Positions 56,372-64,000 of a stretch of 64,000 bases of DNA are shown here, in pieces. The DNA comes from Symbiodinium natans (taxonomy: Eukaryota > Sar > Dinophyceae > Suessiales > Symbiodiniaceae). The translations under genes and the position numbers were made by a program. How positions within the stretch are numbered: position 1 is the first letter of the stretch; the number at the start of each line of letters is the position of its first letter. The DNA is taken from assembly GCA_905221605.1 (NCBI GenBank), contig CAJNDS010002753.1, forward strand, positions 51,001-115,000, given 5' to 3'. The notes below the pieces were generated by a model that saw nothing but the letters and a program-made list of their open reading frames with translations, did no database searches and had not been told where the DNA came from.

Positions 56372-56421
56372 GCGTCCTCCACCGCGCCAGACGATGCTTT
56401 GGAGCCTTACCCAGTTCCCAG
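56372..56421 (+). CDS. Exon
   Basis: GGCCAGCCTAG before, GTTCCCAG|GC after; reads ASSTAPDDALEPYPVP. A G-strand fragment follows. Confidence 0.6.
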
Positions 56422-56557
56422 GCAACAGCTTAGGGTTTAGGGTTTTTAGTTTCGGGATTTGTTGGGACGTGCCTTTGGCCTCGTGGGCTTGGGGGCCTAA
56501 ACCCTAAACCCTAAATCCTAATCCCTATGCCCTAAACCCTACACCGCACCCTCTAAG

Positions 56558-56636
56558 CCATCGGGAAGATACGATTGGGTAAAGTCTGCCGGGCCACGAG
56601 CTCCAAGCACAATGAGATTGTTCATGGTGCCCTTAA
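56558..56636 (+). CDS. Exon
   Basis: CACCCTCTAAG before, GTTCATG|GTGCCC after. It reads IGKIRLGKVCRATSSKHNEI then VH. C-strand units before, G-strand after (56639-56665). Family unknown. Confidence 0.68.
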
Positions 56637-56670
56637 GGCTTAGGGTTTAGGGTCTAGGGCTTAGGGCAAG

Positions 56671-56712
56671 GCTAATGTCTGTGAAGGGACGCTTTTCACG
56701 CCGATCCTCACC
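56671..56712 (+). CDS. Short exon abutting a W hairpin
   Basis: TTAGGGCAAG before; reads ANVCEGTLFTPILT, then the W hairpin arm CTAAGGATCC. Confidence 0.48.
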
Positions 56713-56844
56713 CTAAGGATCCATGTAACCTATATATATATCTATATATATATATATAGTATATACTTGGGCCCCCTAAAGCTACTACTTAGGAACCCCC
56801 TTTACGCCCAAGTATATACTATATAGGTACATGGATCCTTTGGT
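56711..56844. mobile_element. Hairpin element, family W, with TA microsatellite
   Basis: CCTAAGGATCCATGTAACCT to TAGGTACATGGATCCTTTGG; AGTATATACTTGGGCCCC and GCCCAAGTATATACTATA inside. The TA-rich arm has expanded (56731-56762). Confidence 0.9.
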
Positions 56845-56852
56845 TAGTATAG

Positions 56853-56911
56853 GCGCCACACAAGACCACACTACGGCCACTGAAGAGAGCGCCTCTCGAC
56901 ACAGTACTTAG
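56853..56911 (+). CDS. Exon candidate after the W hairpin
   Basis: TTAGTATAG before; reads ATQDHTTATEESASRHST and TAG. It may be the C-terminal continuation of 56671-56712. Confidence 0.5.
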
Positions 56912-57008
56912 TAGTAGAGTAGGTAACCTGCAACCTTGTGGGGTTACTCTTATCCCTATCAAATCCCAAAGGTTAACCTTTAATTCCCCAAGGTTACTGG
57001 ACGACTAG

Positions 57009-57090
57009 GAGTGCCCGTAGCACTGTGCACAGCTGCGCTTGCCCAGGTTCGCTCCATGCTGCTGGCGCCCAAAGAAGGCACTCACTGTAG
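57009..57090 (+). CDS. Exon candidate
   Basis: CTGGACGACTAG before; reads VPVALCTAALAQVRSMLLAP then KEGTHC. Hydrophobic then polar. The donor is not clear. Confidence 0.52.
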
Positions 57091-57129
57091 TACATGTTCC
57101 TAATCAGGAGAGGCCCAATCCATTGAATA

Positions 57130-57196
57130 CATGTGTATATATACGTATATAGACATATATATATATAGATATATATATATATACATAAATATACAA
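57130..57196 (+). repeat. (TA)n microsatellite
   Basis: TATA-rich tract. 57200-57850 holds AT-rich sequence, G-strand fragments (57500-57625) and no clear exon. Confidence 0.94.
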
Positions 57197-57850
57197 TGCA
57201 TATGATCGCGGTTCGCGGTTCGCCGCTCCCCCCCCCCTCCCTCCCCTAAACAAATAAAACCTAAACCTTAAACCCTAAACCTCAAACTACATATTTGTAT
57301 GTACATGATCATGGCCCCATACATTTTATCTACCCAATACTTCATATACTTCAGTATCTATTCTTCAGTATCTATTTTAAACTATGTATTGATTTTTGTC
57401 TTTCAATTTTTGTATACATCCCTAAGGGTAGGGACTTCAGGGTTCAAGGTGGGACGTTTGCATTGAGCTTCTGCGCATCCTCGACTTCTAACTGCGTCAA
57501 TGTTGTTAAGGGTTTGGGGTTTAGAATTTAGGGTCGAGGGTTTTGGGTTAAGGGCTTAGGATTTAGGGCTAAGGGTTTAGGGTTTAGGGTTTCCAGGTTT
57601 AGGGCTTATGGTGTAGGGCTCAGGGTTGAGGTGCGGCGGTGGTGGTTATGGCGGCTCAGTGGCAAGAGTCGGCGTAGTGAGTAGAAGTGGGAGCATCAGC
57701 AGGCTTGGTCAGGTTGTCAAAGTCCTACACCCCTGAGCCCCAAACCCTCACAACCCCAGACCCTAAAACCCCAAACCCTCAAGCCTCTGAACCCAAAACC
57801 CCTGAGCCCCTAAATCCAAAACACAAAACCCTAAAGCCCAAGCCCTCCAG

Positions 57851-57946
57851 GCGCTGCGCGGCTGGACCTTCCTTTGTTGGCGCTGGCGCGAGCGCTGCGC
57901 CGCCAGCGGTTCCCCGAGCTAACGGAGGCCATTCAGCTGAGGGCTT
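57851..57946 (+). CDS. Exon, helical
   Basis: AGCCCTCCAG before, AGGGCTT|GTAGGG after, a donor in telomere-like sequence. It reads AARLDLPLLALARALRRQRF then PELTEAIQLRA. It leaves one T, completed by the two-base start at 58047. Confidence 0.7.
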
Positions 57947-58046
57947 GTAGGGTTTAGGGTTTAGGTTTTTAGGGTGTAGCGTTTAGGGATGTAGGGTTTA
58001 GGGTTTAGGGTTGCGGGGCTTAGGGCTTATAAGGTTTGGGGTTCAG

Positions 58047-58118
58047 CCAAAGCCTTCAAGCCACCTTCCTTGCGAGTGCGCCCTGGGTCTGGCGCGTGGA
58101 GTTTTTGCGTTTGTCGAG
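58047..58118 (+). CDS. Exon
   Basis: GGGGTTCAG before, TTTGTCGAG|GTTAAC after; reads KAFKPPSLRVRPGSGAWSFC. In phase with 57851-57946. Confidence 0.55.
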
Positions 58119-58413
58119 GTTAACCCCTAGACCCTAAACCCTAAAACCCTATGCCCTAAAGCCCTAAATCGTCAGGGTAAAGGGTTGAGGGTTGAGGTTC
58201 AAGGGTTTGGGCTTATCGAGGTCCCAAGCCCAACAACCTGAGCACACACTGAATTCTTGTGGGTTTCCGGGTACGGGCAGTCCCATTGGTCCAGGGCCTA
58301 GGGCTTATAGCATTTTTCGGGGTGTAGGGTTTGGGGTTTGGGGTTTGGGGTTGAGGGTAAGGTTTGATACATTTGTAGGGTTTACGGGGTTCATAGGGCT
58401 CATATTCAGCTAG

Positions 58414-58516
58414 GACGAAAGTTCGACCCACGACCCAGAGGCATCGGCACACAGGCAAGCATGGCAAGGGCAAGCCCCCATCCCCCTCAGACTCCTCGCC
58501 CACCAGGACTCCACCT
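58414..58516 (+). CDS. Exon, basic/proline-rich
   Basis: ATTCAGCTAG before, CTCCACCT|GTTAAA after. Two frames are good: TKVRPTTQRHRHTGKHGKGK with PPSPSDSSPTRTPP, in phase with 59095; and RKFDPRPRGIGTQASMARAS, in phase with 58047. Confidence 0.58.
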
Positions 58517-58660
58517 GTTAAAATAGCAATCCATTGTTGTTGCGGTGGGTTAATTTCTCCGCTACGCAGGCTAGGTTAAATCCTCATGTGCGCGACTCCG
58601 CGACTCCGCAACGTGTTAAGGTCTTGGTGGGTCGAAACTTTTGTCCTGTCCATGTAGGGT

Positions 58661-58757
58661 TTAGAGGGTGTATAGCCACACTTGGGCACTTAAGGGATTG
58701 CAAGTGGGTGAAAAACACAGCTGTAATTGGGCGAATAAGTACCATGAACCTCCAAGT
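58661..58757. mobile_element. Hairpin element, family T (3' part)
   Basis: GGGCACTTAAGGGATTGCAA to AAGTACCATGAACCTCCAAG. A 5' half (TACTTGGAGGTTCATGGGTA) lies at 58893-58962. Confidence 0.8.
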
Positions 58758-58967
58758 AAGGTTCATAGGGCTCATAGGGCTCAGGGTTTAGGGTTTAGGG
58801 CTTTATAGGCACGTCTCCACAAAGCCGTTGGTCCGTAGAAAAGGAGCTCTAGCCGCTCTAGCCCCCTCGGCCCTAACAAAACCCTGACAAAGCCTACTTG
58901 GAGGTTCATGGGTACTTAGAAGTAGGGCTATAAGTACGGCTATCGATCTAGGGTACTTCTAACCCTA

Positions 58968-59070
58968 CACCCTAACCCCTAACCCCTAACCCCTAACCCC
59001 TAACCCCTAACCCCTAAACCCTAAACCCTAAACCCTAAACCCTAAACCCTAAACCCTAAACCCTAAACCC
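58968..59070 (+). repeat. C-strand array, CCCCTAA then CCCTAAA
   Basis: About seven CCCCTAA units switch abruptly to nine CCCTAAA units. Confidence 0.95.
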
Positions 59071-59094
59071 AAAAGCCTCGCTCTGCCTCCTCAG

Positions 59095-59178
59095 TCCTGT
59101 CCCGGTGCCGCCGCCCTGGTTTTGGTGCGAGAGTCGTTGAAAGCTGCGCTGGAAGAGGCGCGGCCTCAGTTCCCCTAA
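59095..59178 (+). CDS. Exon, probable C-terminus
   Basis: GCCTCCTCAG before. It reads SCPGAAALVLVRESLKAALE then EARPQFP and TAA at 59176; the stop lies in the CCTAAGGG start of a W hairpin. 27 codons plus stop in phase with 58414-58516 (first frame). C-array before it. Confidence 0.72.
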   Translation, partial: SCPGAAALVLVRESLKAALEEARPQFP

Positions 59179-59363
59179 GGGTCTATGTGCCTTACTATTA
59201 TGCACTTGGGCCCCCAAAATAGGGTTTAGGGTTTAGGGTTCAGGGGTTTGGGGTTTAGGGTTGAGGGTTTAGGGTTGAGGGTTTAGGGTTTAGGGCGAAT
59301 CCTTATTTCGGAGGTACTTTGCGGCCCAAGTATACCCCATTTAGGTACATGGACGCTCAGGGT
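59174..59363. mobile_element. Hairpin element, family W, with telomeric array in the loop
   Basis: The 5' half is CCTAAGGGTCTATGTGCCTT with ACTTGGGCCCCC; the 3' half is CGGCCCAAGTATACCCC with TAGGTACATGGACGC. Between them lies an 80-bp G-strand array (59217-59297), absent from other W copies. Confidence 0.85.
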
Positions 59364-59569
59364 TCAGAGGTAAGAGAGCTCAGCGCAGGGCTTAGGGAGA
59401 AGGGGGCCGGGGGGGGGGGGGGTATCCAGGTTGTACAGGATAAGAGAGGTCAGGGCTTGCAGTAGTGGGGTGGGGGGTTTATACAGGTTAAAAGACCCTA
59501 AAACCCTAAACCCTAAACCCTAAACCCTAAAGGTTTGCCTTAGTATTGGAGGTTAGGGTTTAGGGTAGG

Positions 59570-59640
59570 TAGCCCCAGTGGTAGCCTGTGACCAAGTGGC
59601 CCCGACTCATGGACCAAGGAAGCGCCTTAGGCCCTTTTTG
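59570..59640. mobile_element. Family G hairpin fragment
   Basis: GGTAGCCCCAGTGGTAGCCT opens like family G; the rest is diverged. The frame 59643-59849 downstream (for example SLRLPKKLGPLKRVGCED) is a weak coding candidate. Confidence 0.5.
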
Positions 59641-59874
59641 GGGTGTGGTTTAGGGTTTGGGGCTTAGGGTTTAGGATTAGGGTTTTGGGGTTTGGGTTTA
59701 GGGGTTTAGAAGTAACCATCCGAAGTAACCATCCCCCCACAAGGGCTCAAATATGGTCACTGCGGCTGCCAAAAAAATTAGGGCCTTTGAAAAGGGTGGG
59801 ATGTGAGGACTGCAAGGCCAACTGCCCAATGAGACCCTATCAACCTTAACAGGCCCTGTGAAAGGGTGGGCTTA

Positions 59875-60085
59875 GGCTTTAGGGTTTTGGGTTTAGGGCT
59901 TAGGGTTTAGGGTTTAGGGCTTAGGGTTTAGGGTTTAGGGTTTAGGGCTTAGGGTTTAGGGTTTAGGGATTAGGGTTTAGGGTTTAGGGTTTAGGGTTTA
60001 GGGTTTAGGGCTTAGGGCTTAGGGCTTAGGGTTTAGGTTAGGGTTTAGGGCTTGGGGCTTAGGGCTTAGGGTTTAGGGTTTCGCG
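59875..60085 (+). repeat. G-strand telomeric tract with CTTAGGG units
   Basis: About 28 units, mixing TTTAGGG and CTTAGGG. Confidence 0.95.
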
Positions 60086-60151
60086 TGCAAGGCCCAGTGT
60101 GCCCGTGCTGGTTTCGCCTGGCTGTGATAGGCCTTGCTGCATCTCCGCCAG

Positions 60152-60223
60152 GATCTGCAGGCCATGTCCGCCAATGTCGCGGACTCGCAGAAGCTGGCGC
60201 CCACCTACTGGCAACTTGCCTGA
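60152..60223 (+). CDS. C-terminal exon
   Basis: CATCTCCGCCAG before. It reads DLQAMSANVADSQKLAPTYW then QLA and TGA at 60221. A good polypyrimidine-like acceptor. Family unknown. Confidence 0.72.
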   Translation, partial: DLQAMSANVADSQKLAPTYWQLA

Positions 60224-60526
60224 AAAGGTTTACCTTCAGGGTTTAGGGTTTAATTAGGGTTTAGGGTTCCCTAAAGCCTAAACCCTAAATCCTAAGCCCT
60301 AAACCTAAACCCTAAACCCTGAGCCCTAAACCCTAAACCCTGAACCCCAAAACCAGACCACTCGGTCCTCTCAAAGTGTAGTTCGTTGTGGGTTGGGCGC
60401 TGTCTCCGAGCTGAACACCCCGCTGGCCGTGTGTCCCTTCAGCAGCCGGAAAGTATAGGTGCCAACTCTTACCCAAAAACCTAAAGCCCTAAAACCTAAA
60501 CCCTCTATCCTATACCCTACCCTACT

Positions 60527-60583
60527 TGGACGTTCATGGGCGCTTTCCACCTACTTAGAGGACTTAGGGGGCTGATAAGTACA
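60527..60583. mobile_element. Hairpin element, family T (reduced)
   Basis: CTACTTGGACGTTCATGGGC with GAGGACTTAGGGGGCTGATA; the closing arm is replaced by C-strand units. Confidence 0.65.
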
Positions 60584-60674
60584 GCTCTAAACCCTAAACC
60601 CCAATAAGCCCTAAACCCTAAACCCTAAACCCTAAGCCCTAAACCCTAAACCCCTCCCAACCCCATTGGTCCAG

Positions 60675-60749
60675 GAAGGCGCTCTGTGGGCCTGGGCCCG
60701 CGCCCGGGCCGGCTGGGGAGGCGCCCGAGGGCTCCCGGCGCCCGGGCGT
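60675..60749 (+). CDS. Very GC-rich exon candidate
   Basis: TTGGTCCAG before, GGGCGT|GTTTGG after. Frames EGALWAWARARAGWGGARG and RRSVGLGPRPGRLGRRPR are both open. C-strand before, G-strand after. Confidence 0.5.
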
Positions 60750-61123
60750 GTTTGGTTTAGGCTTTAGGGTTTAGGGTTGAGGGTTGAGGGTTGAGGGTTT
60801 AGGGTTTAGGGTTTAGGGTTTAGGTTTCTGCCAGGTGCTGAAAAGCAGAGGCTCTCTTATACAAGGACCTTATTCAGAGGGTCTACATCCCCAAGGGTCC
60901 CCCTAATCCTATCCCCTACCCTTAGAAAGGCCCTGTTTTAGGGTTGATTATATGGGGATTATAGGGTCTGATAGCCCATCCTGGCCTAACCCTCAATCCC
61001 GCCTAGACCCCCCAAGCACCCTTTCTTAAGGGGTACTTGGGGCTGGGGTGCAGGACGTCACACTCATTTTGTGAAAGGGCAGTGTTGCTTTACGGGTTTT
61101 AGATGCCCTGAACCCTTTTCTTT

Positions 61124-61237
61124 TCCCTCCCTCTCTCTCTCTCTCGCTCTCTCTCTGTCTCTCGCGCTCTCTCTCTTTCTCTCTACTCTCTCTCTCTCTC
61201 TCGCTCTCTCCCTCTCTCTCTCTCTCTCTCTTCCTCT
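61124..61237 (+). repeat. (TC)n microsatellite
   Basis: CT runs with CGCTC and CTGTC interruptions. The R/E-rich - strand frames are artefacts. Confidence 0.95.
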
Positions 61238-61322
61238 CCCAGCCCACTGAAGGGTTAGAACCCTAGACCCCAAAACCCTACAGAGCCAAGACACCCCCAA
61301 ATTCTTCCTTGCCAGCTCCAAG

Positions 61323-61428
61323 GAATCCGGACTTCGCCCCCGAAAACCTCAACCTGGAGAACCGGCCTCCGGCGGAAGTAGACTCGGACCCGCTGCCACC
61401 ACCAGAGACGCTCGGCAACAGACCCTGG
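61323..61428 (+). CDS. Exon 1 of a phase-matched run near the right end
   Basis: GCCAGCTCCAAG before, AGACCCTGG|GTTAGT after. It reads NPDFAPENLNLENRPPAEVD then SDPLPPPETLGNRPW. Acidic and proline-rich, unmistakably protein-like. A family C 3' half begins at the donor. Ends in phase 0, matching 61967. Confidence 0.83.
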
Positions 61429-61493
61429 GTTAGTTACAGGGGATTCTAGTATACTACCCCAAAAAGGTACTACATAGGAGCCTTTGGGTAAAC
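61429..61493. mobile_element. Hairpin element, family C (3' half) at a donor
   Basis: GTTAGTTACAGGGGATTCTA to CATAGGAGCCTTTGGGTAAA. Its first GT is the predicted donor, like the loop start GTTAGTTGTAGGGG of the copy at 49082. Confidence 0.82.
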
Positions 61494-61732
61494 TCTAAGT
61501 CCCTGCACCCCTACCCTGAACCCGACACCCTCAACCTCTGCGCCACAATCACCTCGAAACACCCTGCACCACCTCTGGGTAGGCCCTTGGGGTATCCTAT
61601 ATATATGTTCCCTGATTGGGTTTAAAAAGACTATATATATATATACATACATATTTAGGAATCTTTTTCAGAGGGTTTTAAGGACCGTCCGAGACCCTTG
61701 ACCCTGCTTTTACGCGTGCCTGGTCACTTCCT

Positions 61733-61797
61733 AGGGTTTAGGGTTTAGGGTTTAGGGTTTAGGGTTTAGGGTTTAGGGTTTAGGGTTTAAAGTTTAG
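61733..61797 (+). repeat. G-strand telomeric array
   Basis: Nine units, inside the intron 61429-61966. Confidence 0.95.
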
Positions 61798-61966
61798 GGG
61801 CAACCAAGGCGGGCCCTGGAACTACTGAGGGTGGCACTGCGAGGTCTCTGAGAGCTCTGGGACACATTGAGGGGTTTGGGGGGGGCTGGAAATTTAGGCC
61901 TTTAATAGGGTTTTTCGGGTTTAGGGTTTTGGGGTTTGGGGTTTGTGGTTGAGGCTTTGGGGCCAG

Positions 61967-62016
61967 GTCACGTCGGAAGCTCCAGCGAAACACGAGCAAA
62001 AGTTGAGCACTGGAAG
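61967..62016 (+). CDS. Exon 2 of the run
   Basis: TTGGGGCCAG before, ACTGGAAG|GTCTTT after; reads VTSEAPAKHEQKLSTG. Starts in phase 0 and leaves AG, completed by the C at 62373. An open frame continues unspliced to 62308 (for example FPDPHLQQPISYDNHQPQCS), which could be an alternative or a retained intron. Confidence 0.63.
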
Positions 62017-62337
62017 GTCTTTGCACGTCGGTTCACGCATCAGGCCTTTTTGCCTCCCTGCAACTTCTGGGAACAAGAAGTTTCCTGACCCACACTTGCA
62101 ACAGCCGATTTCTTATGATAACCATCAGCCGCAGTGTTCGGGCGGTCTTGTGGTGGGCACGTCTACATTCTACTGCGCGCCACTAGCGCACGCACGAGCG
62201 GCCGAGCGCCCCCATAAGCCCCAAACAATGGTGGTCTTCTGGGTTTTTGTCAGTTCTCCAAATCATGGTCCCTGTTTGGGCAACCTAAACCATCGATGTA
62301 TGTGCTAGCCATATTCACGCCTACTGCTGCTCTGAAT

Positions 62338-62372
62338 AAACCCTAAACCCTAAACCCTAAACCCTAAACCAG
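62338..62372 (+). repeat. C-strand telomeric array ending in acceptor
   Basis: Four units then AAACCAG, the acceptor of exon 62373. Confidence 0.93.
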
Positions 62373-62484
62373 CGCATTTGGGGTAGCTGCTCAGCTTTTT
62401 GCTCGAGTGCTCGCCGGAGGCAACCGAAGCCACCTATTTGTCTTTGGCGCGCAGTACATGTTTGGAAGTCTTATCCCCAACTGG
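62373..62484 (+). CDS. Exon 3 of the run, split by a G-family introner
   Basis: CCTAAACCAG before, CCAACTGG|GTAGCC after. It reads AFGVAAQLFARVLAGGNRSH then LFVFGAQYMFGSLIPNW. Hydrophobic and protein-like. It ends exactly where the hairpin with a 7-bp target duplication is inserted. Confidence 0.8.
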
Positions 62485-62591
62485 GTAGCCCAGTGGTACC
62501 GTTTTCCCTTTGTTTGGTCCAAGGTTCCTCTAGAAAGTAGTCAGCCCAAAAAAGGGTGCCCCTATTATAATATGGTTGCTGGGCTACTAAG
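62484..62591. mobile_element. Complete hairpin introner, family G, with 7-bp target duplication
   Basis: A 108-bp element from GGTAGCCCAGTGGTACCGTT to TATGGTTGCTGGGCTACTAAG. CCAACTG lies on both sides (62477-62483 and 62592-62598). GT is at element bases 2-3 and AG is its last two bases, so the element is an intron on arrival. The reading frame is open before and after. Confidence 0.92.
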
Positions 62592-62650
62592 CCAACTGCA
62601 GTATTGCACAGCCCGAACTCCCCAAGTCTTCTGAACCAACCCAACACCCT
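62592..62650 (+). CDS. Exon 4 of the run, after the introner
   Basis: Starts at the second CCAACTG copy. With GT-AG removal of the element it reads PTAVLHSPNSPSLLNQPNTL in phase 0. The 3' end is unclear and runs into C-strand-like units at 62645. Confidence 0.58.
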
Positions 62651-62709
62651 AGACCCTCAACCCTCAACCCTGCAGCCTAAATCTTGAAAAAACTTCGTCT
62701 CCCTACCAG

Positions 62710-62802
62710 CCGCAGTTTTTGAGCATCCGAGCATCATGGCTGCGGAAAGCAAAGTACGCAAGCGGCAAACAGGTGGACCAGCTGATCTTGCTTCTAACTC
62801 AG
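62710..62802 (+). CDS. Exon abutting an S hairpin
   Basis: CTCCCTACCAG before. It reads PQFLSIRASWLRKAKYASGK then QVDQLILLLTQ. The S hairpin (AGAGAGCCC) starts at its 3' end. There is no GT at this boundary; CTCAGA|GAGCCC would be a GA donor. Strong helical composition. Confidence 0.78.
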
Positions 62803-62895
62803 AGAGCCCAGTACCCTCAATTCAGGAATATACTTTATAGGGATCCTTAATCTGATTTAAGGCATATTCCTTGGTGAAGGGGTATTGGGCTCTGT
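62800..62895. mobile_element. Hairpin element, family S, at an exon end
   Basis: CAGAGAGCCCAGTACCCTCA to TGAAGGGGTATTGGGCTCTG. Also at an exon end at 33667 (CTCAGAGAGCCCAATATCC), suggesting a preferred CTCAG context. Confidence 0.85.
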
Positions 62896-63051
62896 CGTTC
62901 AGGATTCAAGGTGTAGGATTCAGGGTTTAGGGTCTGGCTTTGTGGCCCTATACCCAGGTCCCCCGATAGCCGAGTATGTTGAGGGTTAGAACCCTTGCAC
63001 TTTGTACCAGGTAAAGCCCTTCCAGCTAAAGCCCTTCGTAGACACATCACA

Positions 63052-63768
63052 AACCCTAAATACCCTAGACGCCGCGGAAAACCCGAAACCCCTAAACCCT
63101 AAAATGCCCTAAAATATACAAAAACCCGAAAACCCTAAAACCCCAAAACCCTAAAACCCTAAATCCCTAAAGCCCTGAAACCCTAAAACCCTAAAACCCT
63201 AAGACCCTAAGACCCTAAATCCCTAAACCCGAAAAGCCTAAAACCCTAAAGGTTCTAAGACCCTAAAATCCTGCGACCCTGAGACCCTAAAAACCCTAAG
63301 ACCCTAAAACCCTAAAACCCCAAAACCGTAAAACCCTTAATCCCTAAAGCCCTGAAACCCTAAAACCCTAAGACCCTAAACCCTAAGATATTAAAACCCC
63401 AAAACCTAAAACCTCAAAACCCTAAGACCCTAAAGCCCTAAAACCCTAACACCCTAAAAGCCTAAAGCCCTAAAATCAACCCCTGAACCCCTAAACCGTA
63501 AGACCCTAAGACCCTAAACCCCCAAACCCTAAAATGCTCTAGAATACCCAAAACCCTAAGACCCTAAGACCCTCAACCCTAAAGCCCTAAAACCCCAACA
63601 CCCTAAAGCCCTAAAGCCCCAAAACCCTGAAGCCCTAAAACCCTAAGACCCTAAACCCTAAACCCCTAAAGCCCTAAAGCCCCAAAACCCTGAAGCCCCA
63701 AAACCCTAAGACCCTAAGACCCTAAGACCCTAAACCCTAAACCCGAAGACCCTAAACCCCGAGGCAAG
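63052..63768 (+). repeat. C-strand tract of CCCTAAAA and CCCTAAGA octamers
   Basis: About 700 bp of degenerate 7-8 bp units (CCCTAAAA, CCCTAAGA, CCCCAAAA, AAAGCCCT). The longest degenerate telomere-like tract here. It ends with GAGGCAAG, the acceptor of the last exon. Confidence 0.95.
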
Positions 63769-63860
63769 AACGAGGAGCCCGCTGAGCCGGCGCCCGGCAA
63801 TGTTTGGCAGATCGGCCGCTTCCGCGTGAACTTGGGTCGGATCCCAGAGCCTGGATTGCC
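63769..63860 (+). CDS. Last exon in the window
   Basis: CCGAGGCAAG before, GGATTGCC|GTTAAC after. It reads NEEPAEPAPGNVWQIGRFRV then NLGRIPEPGL. C-strand tract before, G-strand array after (63878-63914). Family unknown; the gene probably continues past the window. Confidence 0.78.
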
Positions 63861-63935
63861 GTTAACCCAAAGAGCCGGGTTTAGGGTTTAGGGTTTAGGG
63901 TTTAGGGTTTAGGGATGGGGTTCTGGCTCAGCTTA

Positions 63936-64000
63936 ACCCAGAGAGCCCAATACCCCTTCATTCCGGAATATACCGTGAAATATATAGGGGTCCTTCATGT
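63936..64000. mobile_element. Hairpin element, family S, cut by window end
   Basis: AACCCAGAGAGCCCAATACC and TTCATTCCGGAATATACCGT; only the 5' half is inside the window. Confidence 0.85.

Larger units (their letters stand above)
1..64000. repeat. Window-wide interstitial telomeric arrays (TTTAGGG)n / (CCCTAAA)n
   Basis: Well over 100 arrays or fragments of the TTTAGGG heptamer are scattered through the window in both orientations, from two units to about 400 bp. Both strands alternate and unique exons lie between them, so this is not a chromosome end. C-strand arrays tend to precede exons (for example 5134-5260, 11845-11896, 12848-13101, 15583-15748, 18139-18272, 18972-19031, 23566-23654, 24222-24384, 29672-29775, 48308-48485, 59000-59070). 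G-strand arrays tend to follow them (5616-5676, 11973-12060, 13195-13262, 18475-18533, 19119-19260, 22195-22265, 23787-23862, 24468-24492, 29878-29967, 60758-60822). Degenerate heptamers (TTCAGGG, TTTGGGG, TTGAGGG, CTTAGGG) are common, which suggests old arrays. Confidence 0.95.

Overview
This window looks like nuclear DNA of a eukaryote with plant/alveolate-type telomere repeats (TTTAGGG). A dinoflagellate is my best guess. The reasons are very short exons separated by repeat-filled introns, acceptors that usually read AG followed by G, apparent GC (and perhaps GA) donors beside GT, and every convincing exon lying on the + strand. No search could be run, so species and products are inferences. 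I see no bacterial gene, rRNA, tRNA or CRISPR array.

Layout. About 50 exon-like islands of 30-250 bp sit in a matrix of (a) TTTAGGG/CCCTAAA arrays, (b) at least eleven families of roughly 60-150 bp imperfect hairpins present in several diverged copies, and (c) microsatellites, homopolymers and a 22-bp minisatellite. The arrays are polarised. The array just before an exon is usually the C strand (CCCTAAA) and the array just after it is usually the G strand (TTTAGGG). Introns therefore tend to start G-rich and end C-rich, so their ends are complementary. In several places the telomeric repeat itself supplies the splice sites (GTTTAGGG as GT donor; CCCTAAG, CCCAG or CCCAAG as acceptor).

Regions. 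1-8.1 kb holds scattered exons, some with TPR-like helices (3059, 5512, 7993). 8.2-10.4 kb is free of telomeric arrays. 11.9-31.6 kb holds many exons, including phase-matched runs at 13104-15014 and 23665-24467. It ends in a recognisable family-61-type glycosyltransferase C-terminal half (29777-31588). 32-40.5 kb holds further unassigned exons and a small acidic/basic-tailed gene end (37429-37773). 44.8-52.5 kb is the clearest gene: a family-2-type glycosyltransferase whose frame stays in phase over six exons to the IGEKRN motif and then, after one unresolved junction, continues to a DDDD motif and three more exons. 53-64 kb holds more exons, including a phase-matched run at 61323-62598 that contains a complete hairpin introner with a 7-bp target duplication.

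How many genes the islands form cannot be decided without transcripts. At least two are recognisable (GT61-like, GT2-like) and several other 3' ends (stop codons) are visible. The main novelty candidate is the pairing of hairpin introners with strand-polarised telomeric arrays as the material introns are made of.
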